A stretch of 64,000 bases of DNA from Lachnospiraceae bacterium. Lineage in GTDB: Bacteria > Bacillota > Clostridia > Lachnospirales > Lachnospiraceae. Made by a program: the position numbers and the translations under genes. The stretch spans positions 1 through 64,000 of the forward strand of contig QXWO01000020.1 of the NCBI GenBank assembly GCA_009911035.1, in the 5' to 3' direction. This document shows, piece by piece, positions 1-8,013 of this stretch. How positions within the stretch are numbered: the first letter of the stretch is position 1; the number at the start of each line of letters is the position of its first letter. The notes beneath the pieces were generated by a model that did no database searches, was not told where the DNA came from, and worked only from the letters and a program-made list of their open reading frames with translations.

Positions 1-37
1 GCCATTATATCGGCTCATTCTGTGACAATCAATCTGA

Positions 38-337
38 TTAATTTTCGGGCAGGATAGATGGGTAGCAACAGTAATACTGGTTCCTGATTTTCAGAAGCAG
101 CCCCGTATTGATGATGGTGTCCGTGATGATGTCCTCATCCAGCCCCTCATCCGCATACATCTGCTTCAGTTCCTCCTCCACCTTACTCCCGCTGGTGATT
201 GCCACAAGGCGCAGGTTCTTGGAGGTCTTTCTCTCCCAGAAGGAATTTCTCCCGATGCTGTTCAGGCACGCAAGGAAGTCCTCCTGATTCTGGAATACGC
301 CGCGATACCCGTCGGCAAATACTCTTGTTTCACCCAT
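38..337 (-). CDS. Small hypothetical protein of the integrative element
   Basis: Encodes 99 residues and I do not recognise the family. The start is supported by an AAAGGTGG ribosome site about nine bases upstream. The protein is soluble, mixed charged, with no membrane segment or signal peptide; a Cys-Cys pair sits near the C-terminus (QYYCCYPS). It lies downstream of a minus-strand terminator (431-468), so it probably has its own promoter. Its place inside the integrative element suggests an accessory or regulatory role in the element, but nothing in the sequence shows which. That it is a real gene is likely; its function is unknown. Confidence 0.55.
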   Translation of the reverse strand: MGETRVFADGYRGVFQNQEDFLACLNSIGRNSFWERKTSKNLRLVAITSGSKVEEELKQMYADEGLDEDIITDTIINTGLLLKIRNQYYCCYPSILPEN

Positions 338-430
338 TCTTTTTTTCCACCTTTCTTTTATCTCTCCGCTTCCGGAGGCATTTTTTATCCAGCCGCTTAT
401 GCGGGCAAGCCCTCATGGGCATTTCTGGCA

Positions 431-468
431 ACAAAAAAGGAATGGTCCTCAAAGGGTTTCCATTCCTT
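431..468 (-). terminator. Rho-independent terminator on the minus strand
   Basis: Read on the minus strand, AAGGAATGG and CCATTCCTT form a 9-bp stem around a 14-base loop, followed at once by a T run. It separates the 99-residue gene at 38-337 from any minus-strand transcript coming from the right, which means something to the right is transcribed in this direction. Confidence 0.65.
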
Positions 469-556
469 ACTGCGTGTGGCGATCCACAAATCTGTTTCCG
501 CTCCCGGCTGTTATGCACATGCCGCAGAAACAAAAAAAGTGCCAAAAGACTGCCAT
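467..556 (-). CDS. Possible small hydrophobic peptide ahead of a terminator
   Basis: A 29-residue minus-strand reading frame begins MAVFWHFFCFCGMCITAG, a hydrophobic Cys-rich half, and ends with a polar tail. Its stop codon falls in the first arm of the terminator at 431-468, the position expected for the last gene of a transcript. The ribosome site is weak (AGAGGAT, about 13 bases upstream). I know no family for it. It is offered only as a candidate; a chance reading frame of this length is quite possible. Confidence 0.25.
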   Translation of the reverse strand: MAVFWHFFCFCGMCITAGSGNRFVDRHTQ

Positions 557-558
557 GC

Positions 559-765
559 TCATACATGGTATCCTCTGACACTACTTACAATCCTAAACAG
601 CGTATGCCCCGACCCTCCTTTATACAGGCTGCGCCGGAACCTGCAGCTTACGGAAAATGTGGGTGTCCCGGATACTTTCATACCGGATACACCATCGTTT
701 TCCCGCCCTTTACTGACAGGCATCGCATAAAAATCAATTACGGAATCATCATAGCACAACATCTT
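559..765 (-). CDS. Possible short element-encoded protein or remnant
   Basis: A minus-strand frame of 67-72 residues (TTG at 777 or ATG at 762) is preceded by AGGA and reads DSVIDFYAMPVSKGREND near its start. It ends just before the small peptide frame and the terminator at 431-468, so the three could form one short transcript. The composition is compatible with coding but I do not recognise a domain. It may be the surviving piece of a larger element gene. Confidence 0.25.
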   Translation of the reverse strand, partial: KMLCYDDSVIDFYAMPVSKGRENDGVSGMKVSGTPTFSVSCRFRRSLYKGGSGHTLFRIVSSVRGYHV

Positions 766-777
766 GTATCCTGTCAA

Positions 778-1149
778 CTCAATAATACTATATCTTCTGT
801 TTTCAGTTCTTCATTTTTATACGGAAAAGTCCATCAGAAAAAATTTTTTTACTTTTTTAAAATTTTTTCAAGTATTTGCCCCCCTGCCCGGTACTTCTTT
901 TATAGATGCTCCTGTTACAGCAGTTCATCTGTATCAGGCATCCGTTCTTTGACAACTGAAGAACATACACCCTCATGTATATGGGTTCCGGTGAATGGCT
1001 CACTGCTATAAGTCCGCCATCCGTCCGGATTTGATTGCACACAGTGCAGCCAGGCAACGCGGCCGGGAAGGGCGCAGGAAACGGTGGGGGAAGGTATGTG
1101 TAAATTATTTTTATGATAACTCTATAAAGTTTTTATTACATTTTTTATA
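778..1149. other. Stretch without a convincing gene in the integrative element
   Basis: I see no gene with a plausible ribosome site or recognisable product on either strand. The stretch includes a very A/T-rich block (830-875), a C-rich patch at about 881-890, and a second A/T-rich block just before the integrase promoter. A long plus-strand frame that crosses it (199-1011) has no ribosome site and a composition typical of antisense shadow, so it is not called. Confidence 0.5.
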
Positions 1150-1178
1150 TTGTGCAGCACCACTTTCTACTGTATAAT
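1150..1178 (+). promoter_or_regulatory. Sigma-A type promoter of the integrase gene
   Basis: TTGTGC at 1150-1155 and a perfect TATAAT at 1173-1178 are 17 bases apart. Transcription should start near 1185. This rules out the TTG at 1150 as start of the integrase, since that codon is part of the -35 box, and supports an ATG near 1239-1249. Confidence 0.6.
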
Positions 1179-1248
1179 TGCCTTTAACAGAGAGCTATTT
1201 GCTGGATTCTTGGCAGACTGCACAAGGAAAGGAGTCCTATGGCAGTCG

Positions 1249-2700
1249 ATGGACACAAAATCCCTGAAGCGGGGAACTGTTACAGCCAGGAAATCAAAGA
1301 TAAGAAAACTTATTCCGTTCTTGATTATCAAGAGAAAAAGCAAATACTCAGTAGTTTACTATTATACGGATGAGAAAGGAGAGAAGCACCAGAAATGGGA
1401 AACCTGTCAGGATTATGCTGAAGCAAAGCGCAGGAAGGCGGAAATTGAGAACCAGCAGGGCAACGGCACTTTTATCCCTCCACAGGAACTGACCGTAAGG
1501 GAATTTCTGCGGGACTTTGTAAAAATCTACGGCACATCGCACTGGGCATTGTCAACATACGAGTCCAACTGTGCCCTGATTGCAAATTATATCAATCCTG
1601 CAATCGGTGATGTGGCAGTTCAGGACATCACCCCGAAATATGTGGATGAGTTCTATGTCCGGCTGCAGAAAACAAAGCCTGTTGCAAAGAAAAACAAAAG
1701 ACCGAGGAGTGAATACCTTACACCAGGCACTATCCACAGTGTCCACAAGGTACTCCGGTGTGCCTTCGAGCAGGCAGTAAAATGGGAGATTATCGCAAGG
1801 AACCCGTTTCCCCATGCAAACAAGCCCAAGACAAACTATAAAAAGCGTGACATCTGGACGGCGGACATGATTCGGAAGGCTTTGGATGAATGTGATGACA
1901 TGAAACTTTATATCGCAATGAATCTGGCGTTTGCCTGCTCCATGCGTTATGGGGAAATCTGCGGGCTGACATGGGACAAGGTACATATTTCAGACGAGGA
2001 CATTGCGAATGATGATTCCCACCTCTGGATCGAACAGGAGCTTGCCCGCGTATCAAGGGAGGCACGACAGCAGTTAGACGACAAGGACATTATGTTTATT
2101 TTTCCCTCCCTTATGTCAAATACGCACACCAACCTTGTTCTGAAAAAGCCCAAAACCGAATCCAGTATCAGAAAAGTGTGGATACCTAAAACGGTTGCCT
2201 ACATCCTGCGGGAGTGGAAACAGGTTCAGGATCAGTACAGGGAATATTTAGGTCAGGAGTTTTATGATTACAACCTTGTGCTGACACTTCCAAACGGAAG
2301 ACCTGTAGAAAACCGTATCATGGAAAAAGAGTTCTCAAAGCTCCGGGAGAAGGCAGGGTTGCCTTATGTTGTATTCCATTCCCTGCGCCACTCCAGTACG
2401 ACTTACAAGCTGAAACTCAACCATGGCGACTTAAAGGCAACGCAGGGGGATACCGGTCATGCGCAGATTGACATGATCACAGATGTATATGCGCATATAC
2501 TGGATGAGGACAGGAAGGTAAATGCCCAGAAGTTTGAGGCAACCTTCTATGCTAAGAACTCCGTAAACCCATTGAGGAATGTTACGCCGCCGGAAAACGC
2601 AAACGCTGACCTGACTAATTTAATCGCAGCATTGGAACAGTCGCCGGAACTTGTCTCCATGCTGACAAAAGCACTGAAGCAAAATGCTATTAGCAGCTAA
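1249..2700 (+). CDS. int: Tyrosine recombinase (site-specific integrase)
   Basis: A 483-residue integrase that would cut and rejoin the element's attachment sites. The N-terminus is basic with an arm-binding segment around residues 28-65 (KRKSKYSVVYYYTDEKGEK), followed by a core-binding domain near 75-185. The catalytic domain shows the Arg in SMRYGEICGLTW (about residue 213), the hairpin Lys in KKPKTESS, HSLRHSS (His and Arg), the DTGHA His, and the nucleophile Tyr in DVYAHI. It lies next to tRNA-Arg, its likely target. The start is uncertain: the best ribosome site (GGAAAGGAG) serves an ATG at 1239 in another frame, while 1249 is the first ATG in the integrase frame. Confidence 0.9.
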   Translation: MDTKSLKRGTVTARKSKIRKLIPFLIIKRKSKYSVVYYYTDEKGEKHQKWETCQDYAEAKRRKAEIENQQGNGTFIPPQELTVREFLRDFVKIYGTSHWALSTYESNCALIANYINPAIGDVAVQDITPKYVDEFYVRLQKTKPVAKKNKRPRSEYLTPGTIHSVHKVLRCAFEQAVKWEIIARNPFPHANKPKTNYKKRDIWTADMIRKALDECDDMKLYIAMNLAFACSMRYGEICGLTWDKVHISDEDIANDDSHLWIEQELARVSREARQQLDDKDIMFIFPSLMSNTHTNLVLKKPKTESSIRKVWIPKTVAYILREWKQVQDQYREYLGQEFYDYNLVLTLPNGRPVENRIMEKEFSKLREKAGLPYVVFHSLRHSSTTYKLKLNHGDLKATQGDTGHAQIDMITDVYAHILDEDRKVNAQKFEATFYAKNSVNPLRNVTPPENANADLTNLIAALEQSPELVSMLTKALKQNAISS

Positions 2701-2740
2701 AACCTGCTAATTCTGCAATTAGCAGATTATTAGCAACAGC
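2688..2740. repeat. ATTAGCA repeat cluster with inverted repeat beside the integrase
   Basis: ATTAGCA appears three times directly and once inverted within about 50 bases that overlap the end of the integrase gene. Two copies make a perfect 9-bp inverted repeat, CTGCTAATT (2704-2712) and AATTAGCAG (2717-2725), around CTGC. There is no T run, so a terminator is less likely than integrase or excisionase arm-binding sites. Confidence 0.45.
2699..2711. repeat. 13-bp direct repeat, left copy
   Basis: AAAACCTGCTAAT occurs exactly at 2699-2711 and again at 2969-2981, bracketing the tRNA-Arg gene. An exact 13-mer 270 bases apart is unlikely by chance and may mark protein-binding sites or a past recombination. 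Confidence 0.5.
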
Positions 2741-2886
2741 TCTGAAAGTGCAGTTTTGTGTTCGATTCCCTCTTAGCAGCATGGCTGATAACAAATATCC
2801 AAAAAACCGAGTCCTCCGGCTTCAGGTTTTCTCCTGAGACAAAAAAAGAAAAGCATTGAAAATCCAGTGTTTTCAATGCTTTCCAG

Positions 2887-2960
2887 CGTCCCCGAGACGA
2901 CTTGAACGTCCGACCCCACGCTTAGGAGGCGTGTGCTCTATCCAACTGAGCTACGAGGAC
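2887..2960 (-). tRNA. tRNA-Arg (anticodon CCU)
   Basis: The minus strand folds into a full cloverleaf: acceptor GTCCTCG with CGGGGAC, D-stem GCTC/GAGC, anticodon stem CACGC/GCGTG with loop CTCCTAA (anticodon CCU, reads AGG), and a T-arm with loop TTCAAGT. The CCA end is not encoded. Its 3' end faces the integrase gene, so it is the presumed attachment site of the element. Confidence 0.93.
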
Positions 2961-2968
2961 TTGTATGA

Positions 2969-2981
2969 AAAACCTGCTAAT
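2969..2981. repeat. 13-bp direct repeat, right copy
   Basis: Second exact copy of AAAACCTGCTAAT, immediately upstream of the 5' end of tRNA-Arg; see the left copy at 2699-2711. Confidence 0.5.
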
Positions 2982-3017
2982 AAGCAAGTGTTTCAGCTAT
3001 GAAATTGTTAATTTTAC

Positions 3018-3083
3018 GTTGCTCCGGCAATCGAACACCTACCACTTAGGAGGCTCCTGTTATATCCATTTAACTAAGGGAAC
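3018..3083 (-). pseudogene. Decayed tRNA-Arg(CCU)-like copy
   Basis: The minus strand keeps tRNA landmarks: D-stem GTTA/TAAC, anticodon loop CTCCTAA and a T-loop TTCGATT. The anticodon and T stems and half of the acceptor stem no longer pair (for example G53 faces G). It is about 66 bases long instead of 74. It looks like a dead tRNA-Arg(CCU) copy, perhaps brought in by an element that carried its own tRNA end. It could also be a divergent element-borne tRNA, which is less likely given the broken stems. Confidence 0.5.
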
Positions 3084-3215
3084 AACTGCTACCATATTTT
3101 GACTACTGAATTATTCTACCACATCCGCTCAATTATGGCAACTACAAAAAAATAAATTAAAACTATAAAAACACATAATATTCTGAAAATTTAATATATT
3201 ATCTAAAATATTTCT

Positions 3216-4124
3216 TTAATTTGGAAAATTTATATATCCCTGCATCCATATTGTACCTTTAAATCTTCTGCCCACACAGGGTTCGCCATACACATCTTCC
3301 TTATTAACACACAAGTCAAATGTCATATCATTACAGTTGATATTCATCAGATAGACTTCTTCTTCTGTAATTTTATTTTTCAAAAGGGTACATTCCATTA
3401 TTTCTCCCAAAATAGAATAATGGTCGCATTCCACTCCATAAGGCATAAAGTAAGTATCCACAAGGCTGAATACATCTTCCTTTTGTATTCTTTTAGAAAT
3501 AGCCGTATATGTGTCCATATCATCCAGTGTCAGACTCTCAATAGCGTCTTCATCACCTTTTCTGGCAGCATTTAAAAGCTGGCTTCTATTGTTAGCTACC
3601 TGCTTATTTTTAATTAAATCTTTTTCACTTTTGATAATGGGCATCATGATTGTACCTTTTGTGGATAAGGCGGAGAGGGTCAGGGTAGTTCCTCTTACAG
3701 GAAGGATACCTGAATTTTTTGCTTTTACATAAGGTATGATATTCTGCAAGTAAAATATAAGTGACACACCTAATCTTACATCATCGCATACGCCTGCATA
3801 AGATTCCTGGGCTGCATGTCTTTCCACAGAGACATCTTCCTCTGAACTGATACATGTACTCTTTAAATAAGGAAAATAGTAATCGTAGGTAAATTTGTCA
3901 TCCCCGTCAAATTCACCACACACAGCAATTCCTATGGAAGCGCCTGATCCATTGTCTTCGGAAAAATTTTTACAAAATTCTGCTAAGAGAGTATCGCCTC
4001 CATTAGATGTATAATATCTCTCTGTTCCTTCCACTACCACATCAGTTATAAGTTTTTGTAATTCTTTTCTGCTCTCTAGTTTACTAAAGCCAATGGATCT
4101 TAAATATCTGTGCAAGAATTTCAC
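3216..4124 (-). CDS. DUF3881 family protein
   Basis: A 302-residue soluble protein with no signal peptide or membrane segment. The opening (KFLHRYLRSIGFSKLESRKELQKLI) and overall length match the DUF3881 family, which to my knowledge is largely confined to Lachnospiraceae and often follows serS; its function is not known. It ends 21 bases after the serS stop and is probably cotranscribed with it. No catalytic motif is obvious. The family call rests on recall of the N-terminal pattern and the neighbourhood, so it is probable, not certain. Confidence 0.65.
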   Translation of the reverse strand: MKFLHRYLRSIGFSKLESRKELQKLITDVVVEGTERYYTSNGGDTLLAEFCKNFSEDNGSGASIGIAVCGEFDGDDKFTYDYYFPYLKSTCISSEEDVSVERHAAQESYAGVCDDVRLGVSLIFYLQNIIPYVKAKNSGILPVRGTTLTLSALSTKGTIMMPIIKSEKDLIKNKQVANNRSQLLNAARKGDEDAIESLTLDDMDTYTAISKRIQKEDVFSLVDTYFMPYGVECDHYSILGEIMECTLLKNKITEEEVYLMNINCNDMTFDLCVNKEDVYGEPCVGRRFKGTIWMQGYINFPN

Positions 4125-4145
4125 CCCCTGTCATATTTTTAAATA

Positions 4146-5423
4146 TTATTTTATTTCTTTTTTTCCACCCATATAAGGCTGAAGGACATCCGGAATTCTT
4201 ATGGATCCGTCCTCCTGCAAATTATTTTCCAGGAAAGCAATCAGCATTCTGGGAGGAGCCACCACTGTATTATTTAATGTATGTGCAAAGTATTTTCCGT
4301 TTTCACCATTTACACGTATTTTAAGTCTTCGTGCCTGTGCATCTCCTAAATTGGAACAACTTCCCACTTCAAAATATTTCTTCTGCCTCGGCGACCACGC
4401 CTCAACATCATACGACTTAACTTTTAAATCTGCCAGATCACCTGAACAGCATTCAATGGTTCTCACAGGAATATCAAGAGATCGGAATAAATCCACTGTA
4501 TTCTGCCATAACTTTTCAAACCACATAGGAGATTCTTCCGGTTTGCACACAACAATCATTTCCTGCTTTTCAAACTGATGAATTCTGTAAACACCTCTTT
4601 CTTCCAGTCCATGGGCACCTTTTTCTTTTCTAAAGCAGGGAGAATAGCTGGTAAGAGTTTTTGGAAGTTCTTCTTCCTGTATAATTGTATCAATGAATTT
4701 CCCAATCATGGAATGTTCTGATGTACCGATTAAATATAAATCTTCTCCTTCAATCTTATACATCATGGCATCCATCTCTGCAAAACTCATAACGCCGGTA
4801 ACAACATTACTTCTTATCATAAAAGGAGGAACGCAGTAAGTAAATCCCCTGTCTATCATAAAGTCTCTTGCGTAAGAAATAACTGCGGAATGAAGTCTGG
4901 CTATATCTCCCATCAGATAGTAAAACCCATTTCCCGCTACCTTTCTAGCACTGTCCAAATCAATACCCTTTAACTTTTCCATTATTTCCGTATGATAAGG
5001 AATTTCAAATTCAGGAATCACAGGTTCGCCGTATTTTTTTATTTCTACATTTTCACTGTCATCTTTTCCGATAGGAACATCTGAACCGATTATGTTTGGA
5101 ATTACCATCATTATTTTTGTAATCTTTTCTTCCAGTTCTTTTTCCTTATCTTCCAGTTCCAAAAGAGATTTTGCGTTTGCAGCAACTTCTGCTTTCTTCT
5201 TTTCCGCTTCTTCTTTTCTGCCCTGTGCCATAAGTGCGCCGATTTCCTTAGAAATCTTATTTCTGTTTGCCCGAAGATCATCAGCTTTCTGCTTCGTCTG
5301 ACGACTTTCCAAATCAAGTTCAATCACTTCGTCTACCATCGCCAACTTTGAATCCTGGAATTTTTTTCTTATATTTTCTTTAACTGCCTCAGGATTCTCT
5401 CTTAAAAATTTAATATCTATCAT
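4146..5423 (-). CDS. serS: Seryl-tRNA synthetase
   Basis: Charges tRNA-Ser (and tRNA-Sec where present) with serine in the cytoplasm. The 425-residue length is normal. An N-terminal long coiled-coil arm (about residues 30-105, rich in K and E) binds the tRNA's variable arm. The class II core follows, with motif 2 in CFRKEKGAHGLEERGVYRIHQF and motif 3 in the segment ending APPRMLIAFLE near the C-terminus. The start has GGAAGGAG six bases upstream. No T-box leader fits into the 48 bases between it and the HD-GYP gene, so if it is controlled by charged tRNA the element would have to lie further upstream. Confidence 0.97.
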   Translation of the reverse strand: MIDIKFLRENPEAVKENIRKKFQDSKLAMVDEVIELDLESRQTKQKADDLRANRNKISKEIGALMAQGRKEEAEKKKAEVAANAKSLLELEDKEKELEEKITKIMMVIPNIIGSDVPIGKDDSENVEIKKYGEPVIPEFEIPYHTEIMEKLKGIDLDSARKVAGNGFYYLMGDIARLHSAVISYARDFMIDRGFTYCVPPFMIRSNVVTGVMSFAEMDAMMYKIEGEDLYLIGTSEHSMIGKFIDTIIQEEELPKTLTSYSPCFRKEKGAHGLEERGVYRIHQFEKQEMIVVCKPEESPMWFEKLWQNTVDLFRSLDIPVRTIECCSGDLADLKVKSYDVEAWSPRQKKYFEVGSCSNLGDAQARRLKIRVNGENGKYFAHTLNNTVVAPPRMLIAFLENNLQEDGSIRIPDVLQPYMGGKKEIK

Positions 5424-5471
5424 AGTTAACTCCTTCCACTAAACATTGTTATATTATTATGTATTTTGTAT

Positions 5472-6527
5472 TTATGCAAGTTCTTTTTCAATAAAAATAT
5501 TATTTACCTTAATCAGGTCAAGATAAACTTCCCCTTCTACTTCCTTTCCATCGCAATCCCTTATCATTTGCACTATAGGTCTGTTAGGAAATTCTTTATT
5601 TTGACGAATTACTTTTCCAATAGAATTATCACACAAAAGTACCTGGCTGCCTACAGGATATACCGCTGTAAACTCAAGAAAAACATCCACAATATCAGAA
5701 TTAAATTTTGTATCCCTGAATGTCTTTAAATACTCAACAGCTTCATATACCTTTAACCTCTTACATCCGATTCCGCATATCATTTCATCAAATGTATCAC
5801 ATATATTAACTATCTGGACTTCATAAGGCAGCTTCTTTACTTTTAAAGGATAGCCGGTACCTTCCAGATTTTCATGATGATATAAAATAATATCTTTACT
5901 TGTTTTTGATATCCATTTTTCATTTTCAAGTGTTGTATAACCATATACAGGATGCTTCATATATTCAGCCAAATCAATTTTACTTAAAGTATTAATATCC
6001 TGATTTGTATAATTGACTGTTACATATCTTAAACCTAAATCATGTAGGAGACATCCCACTCCTATTTCGTGTGCTTTTCTTTTTGAAATCTTTAATTTCA
6101 GTGCAGTTAAAGTGGCAAGAGAACACATGCTGATAGAATGCTCATATATGTCTGAGCTTCTCTCTCTTATATCATATATTTTTTCCACCACTTCCTCTTC
6201 TTCAAGAATATTAGTTAAAATATGGTCTGCTGTTTTACTTAGCTCCATCAATTCTACATTACGGCTATAAGTATGCTTTTCTAAAATGCTTTTTACTCTG
6301 TTTTTAAAAAAATTTTCAACATCTGATTTAAGCAAAACCACTTCCTGTGAATCAATTTTATTTTTTTCCTTAATGTAAACTTCATCAATTCCCAATTCCA
6401 TAAATTTCTTTATATATTCGGGACGCAGGATGGTATCTTCTGACAATAATATTCTAAACTCAGGTGTTATTATTGCTCTGGCAAGCATTTCTCCGCCTCT
6501 TAATTCGCTTACCTTACATAACTTCAT
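5472..6527 (-). CDS. HD-GYP domain protein, probable cyclic-di-GMP phosphodiesterase
   Basis: A 351-residue cytoplasmic protein. The N-terminal 110 residues are a small helper region; the HD-GYP domain follows with His130, His162-Asp163 (LLHDLG), His192, the His217-His218 pair and GTGYP at 223-227. These are the metal ligands and signature of the family that opens cyclic di-GMP. The motif reads HHENLEGTGYP where DG is more usual, a mild variation. A C-terminal segment of about 70 residues resembles the tail found in many clostridial HD-GYP proteins. The start has GGAGGAAT just upstream. It may act against the diguanylate cyclase at 44401-45528, but no direct link is shown. Confidence 0.85.
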   Translation of the reverse strand: MKLCKVSELRGGEMLARAIITPEFRILLSEDTILRPEYIKKFMELGIDEVYIKEKNKIDSQEVVLLKSDVENFFKNRVKSILEKHTYSRNVELMELSKTADHILTNILEEEEVVEKIYDIRERSSDIYEHSISMCSLATLTALKLKISKRKAHEIGVGCLLHDLGLRYVTVNYTNQDINTLSKIDLAEYMKHPVYGYTTLENEKWISKTSKDIILYHHENLEGTGYPLKVKKLPYEVQIVNICDTFDEMICGIGCKRLKVYEAVEYLKTFRDTKFNSDIVDVFLEFTAVYPVGSQVLLCDNSIGKVIRQNKEFPNRPIVQMIRDCDGKEVEGEVYLDLIKVNNIFIEKELA

Positions 6528-6544
6528 ATATTCCTCCTTCTCTA

Positions 6545-7060
6545 TTATTTTTCCGAACCCATTGCCATATTAAGAGCTTCTTCTTCTTCTTTTCCCAGAG
6601 AAATATTACAGTGTCCATTTGTTATTTCCTTTGTATAAGAATAACATGCATCTGTACTATGAACTGAATTTAATATAAATCCATTATTGTTTTCATCCAG
6701 AAGTGCCAGGCTAAAACTTAATTTTCCCCCTATTTCCCTAAATGCATCATATTTTATTATGCCAATTTTTTGAAAAGAAGATTCAAATTTTTTATAAAGT
6801 GTCTGAATATCCTTTTTATTCTTCTCAATAGAATTTTTTATAAATTTATTATCCTCGAATAATCCTATTATTTCACTTTCAAGGCTTTTTACATTTTTAC
6901 CCTGCATGAAAATATCATATCTCTTTTTTAATTTTCTTATAGAACAAATATTTACAATGTTTAAAATTATCAATAATAAAATTATAGTTGCTAAAACAAT
7001 AAGTATAATTCCTATATCAATGTTTCCCATTCCAAGGCTGGCAAAAAAGGAATTGTTCAT
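6545..7060 (-). CDS. DUF4446 family membrane-anchored protein
   Basis: A 171-residue protein with one strong membrane segment near residues 14-38, a coiled-coil-like charged middle (about 45-95) and a C-terminal domain reading KYDAFREIGGKLSFSLALLDENNNGFILNSVHS, which is typical of DUF4446. The family is commonly found beside parB in Clostridia and its role is unknown. The ATG at 7060 is chosen because GAGGTGGA lies six bases before it; the GTG nine bases upstream overlaps that site. It follows parB by 50 bases and likely shares its transcript. Confidence 0.8.
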   Translation of the reverse strand: MNNSFFASLGMGNIDIGIILIVLATIILLLIILNIVNICSIRKLKKRYDIFMQGKNVKSLESEIIGLFEDNKFIKNSIEKNKKDIQTLYKKFESSFQKIGIIKYDAFREIGGKLSFSLALLDENNNGFILNSVHSTDACYSYTKEITNGHCNISLGKEEEEALNMAMGSEK

Positions 7061-7110
7061 TTTATCCACCTCGTATCTTCTTAACTTTTATCATTTTAAA
7101 TTATGCCTGA

Positions 7111-8010
7111 CTACTTTGAAAGCAAGTCCATGATTTTTTCTAAATCATCATGACTATAAAATTCTATTTCAATTTTACCAACGCCATTTCCTTTAGAAGT
7201 AATACTTACTTTTGTACTTAATTTTTGTTTTAGGTTTTCCTCTATATTTTGATAGACGGCCTCCAGACTGTTATCAGTTTGCACTGTCTTTTTCGTTTTA
7301 ACAGGCTTGTTCAAATTTTTAACTAACTTTTCCACGTCACGTACACTTAATTTTTCATCAAAAATCTGCTGTGCAATGGCGTATTGCTGTTCGGCATCTT
7401 CTATTGTTATTAGTGCTCTTGCATGTCCTGTAGAAATCATGTCATCAATGATCATCTGCTGAACATCATCACATAATTTTAAAAGACGCATTGAATTGGT
7501 AACTGCCGTCCTGCTTTTTGAAACTCTTTCTGCAACTTCGTCCTGTTTCAGATTAAATTCATTTAAAAGCCTTTTGTATGCCTGTGCTTCTTCAATAGGA
7601 TTTAGATTTTCTCTCTGAATATTTTCTATTAGAGAAATTTCAACTATTTCCTGGTCAGATAAATTTTTGATAATTACAGGTACTTCTTTTAGTCCTGCTT
7701 TCTTGGCTGCACGCCATCTTCTTTCACCTGCAATAATTTCAAAATAAGTTTTTCTGTCCTGAACAAGAATTGGCTGTAATAATCCAAATTGCTTTATAGA
7801 TTCGGCTAGTTCTTCCAATGAATCCTCATCAAAATGCTTTCTGGGCTGTTCCCTGTTTGGTTCTACCTTGGTTATATTAACAATCGTTTCAGCCTTTTGT
7901 GTTCCATCTTCATTTTCATGCTTTCTATTAATATCTGATTCTTTTGATTTGGTATTCATTCCGTTTGGGATAAGTGCGTCCAGTCCTTTACCTAGTCCTC
8001 TCGCCGCCAT
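7111..8010 (-). CDS. parB: Chromosome-partitioning protein ParB / Spo0J
   Basis: Binds parS, spreads as a CTP-dependent clamp and loads condensin near the origin. In its 299 residues the N-terminal CTPase domain contains GERRWRA (box II) and ENIQRENLNPIEEA (box III), followed by a helix-turn-helix region (KQDEVAERVSKSRTAVTNSMRLL) that reads parS, a linker, and a dimerisation tail. It follows parA by three bases, and a perfect parS lies at 8980-8995 upstream of the pair. In spore formers the protein also works with Soj to control sporulation initiation. Confidence 0.97.
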   Translation of the reverse strand: MAARGLGKGLDALIPNGMNTKSKESDINRKHENEDGTQKAETIVNITKVEPNREQPRKHFDEDSLEELAESIKQFGLLQPILVQDRKTYFEIIAGERRWRAAKKAGLKEVPVIIKNLSDQEIVEISLIENIQRENLNPIEEAQAYKRLLNEFNLKQDEVAERVSKSRTAVTNSMRLLKLCDDVQQMIIDDMISTGHARALITIEDAEQQYAIAQQIFDEKLSVRDVEKLVKNLNKPVKTKKTVQTDNSLEAVYQNIEENLKQKLSTKVSITSKGNGVGKIEIEFYSHDDLEKIMDLLSK

Positions 8011-8013
8011 ATT

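Larger units (their letters stand above)
1..2886. mobile_element. Right end of an integrative element inserted at tRNA-Arg
   Basis: A tyrosine recombinase gene ends 186 bases from the 3' end of a tRNA-Arg gene, and everything to its left lacks chromosomal housekeeping genes. This is the standard layout of an integrative (conjugative or mobilizable) element or prophage that uses a tRNA 3' end as attachment site. The segment holds a small unknown gene, a minus-strand terminator and a long stretch without convincing genes. The other end of the element lies outside the window, so the type of element cannot be told. The boundary near 2886 is inferred from the tRNA end; no second att copy can be seen here. 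Confidence 0.6.

Noticed and set aside
330-581. 83-codon minus-strand reading frame
   Set aside because: It runs straight through the terminator at 431-468 and into the next gene's ribosome site; its composition is not protein-like.
199-1011. 270-codon plus-strand reading frame
   Set aside because: It has no ribosome site, crosses a minus-strand terminator, opposes the better-supported gene at 38-337 and has the Cys/Arg/Ser-rich composition of antisense frames.
1150-1248. TTG at 1150 as integrase start
   Set aside because: The codon is part of the -35 box of the likely promoter and lies upstream of the expected transcription start.
5424-5471. T-box leader for serS
   Set aside because: Only 48 bases separate serS from the upstream gene, too few for a T-box, and no such motif was seen.
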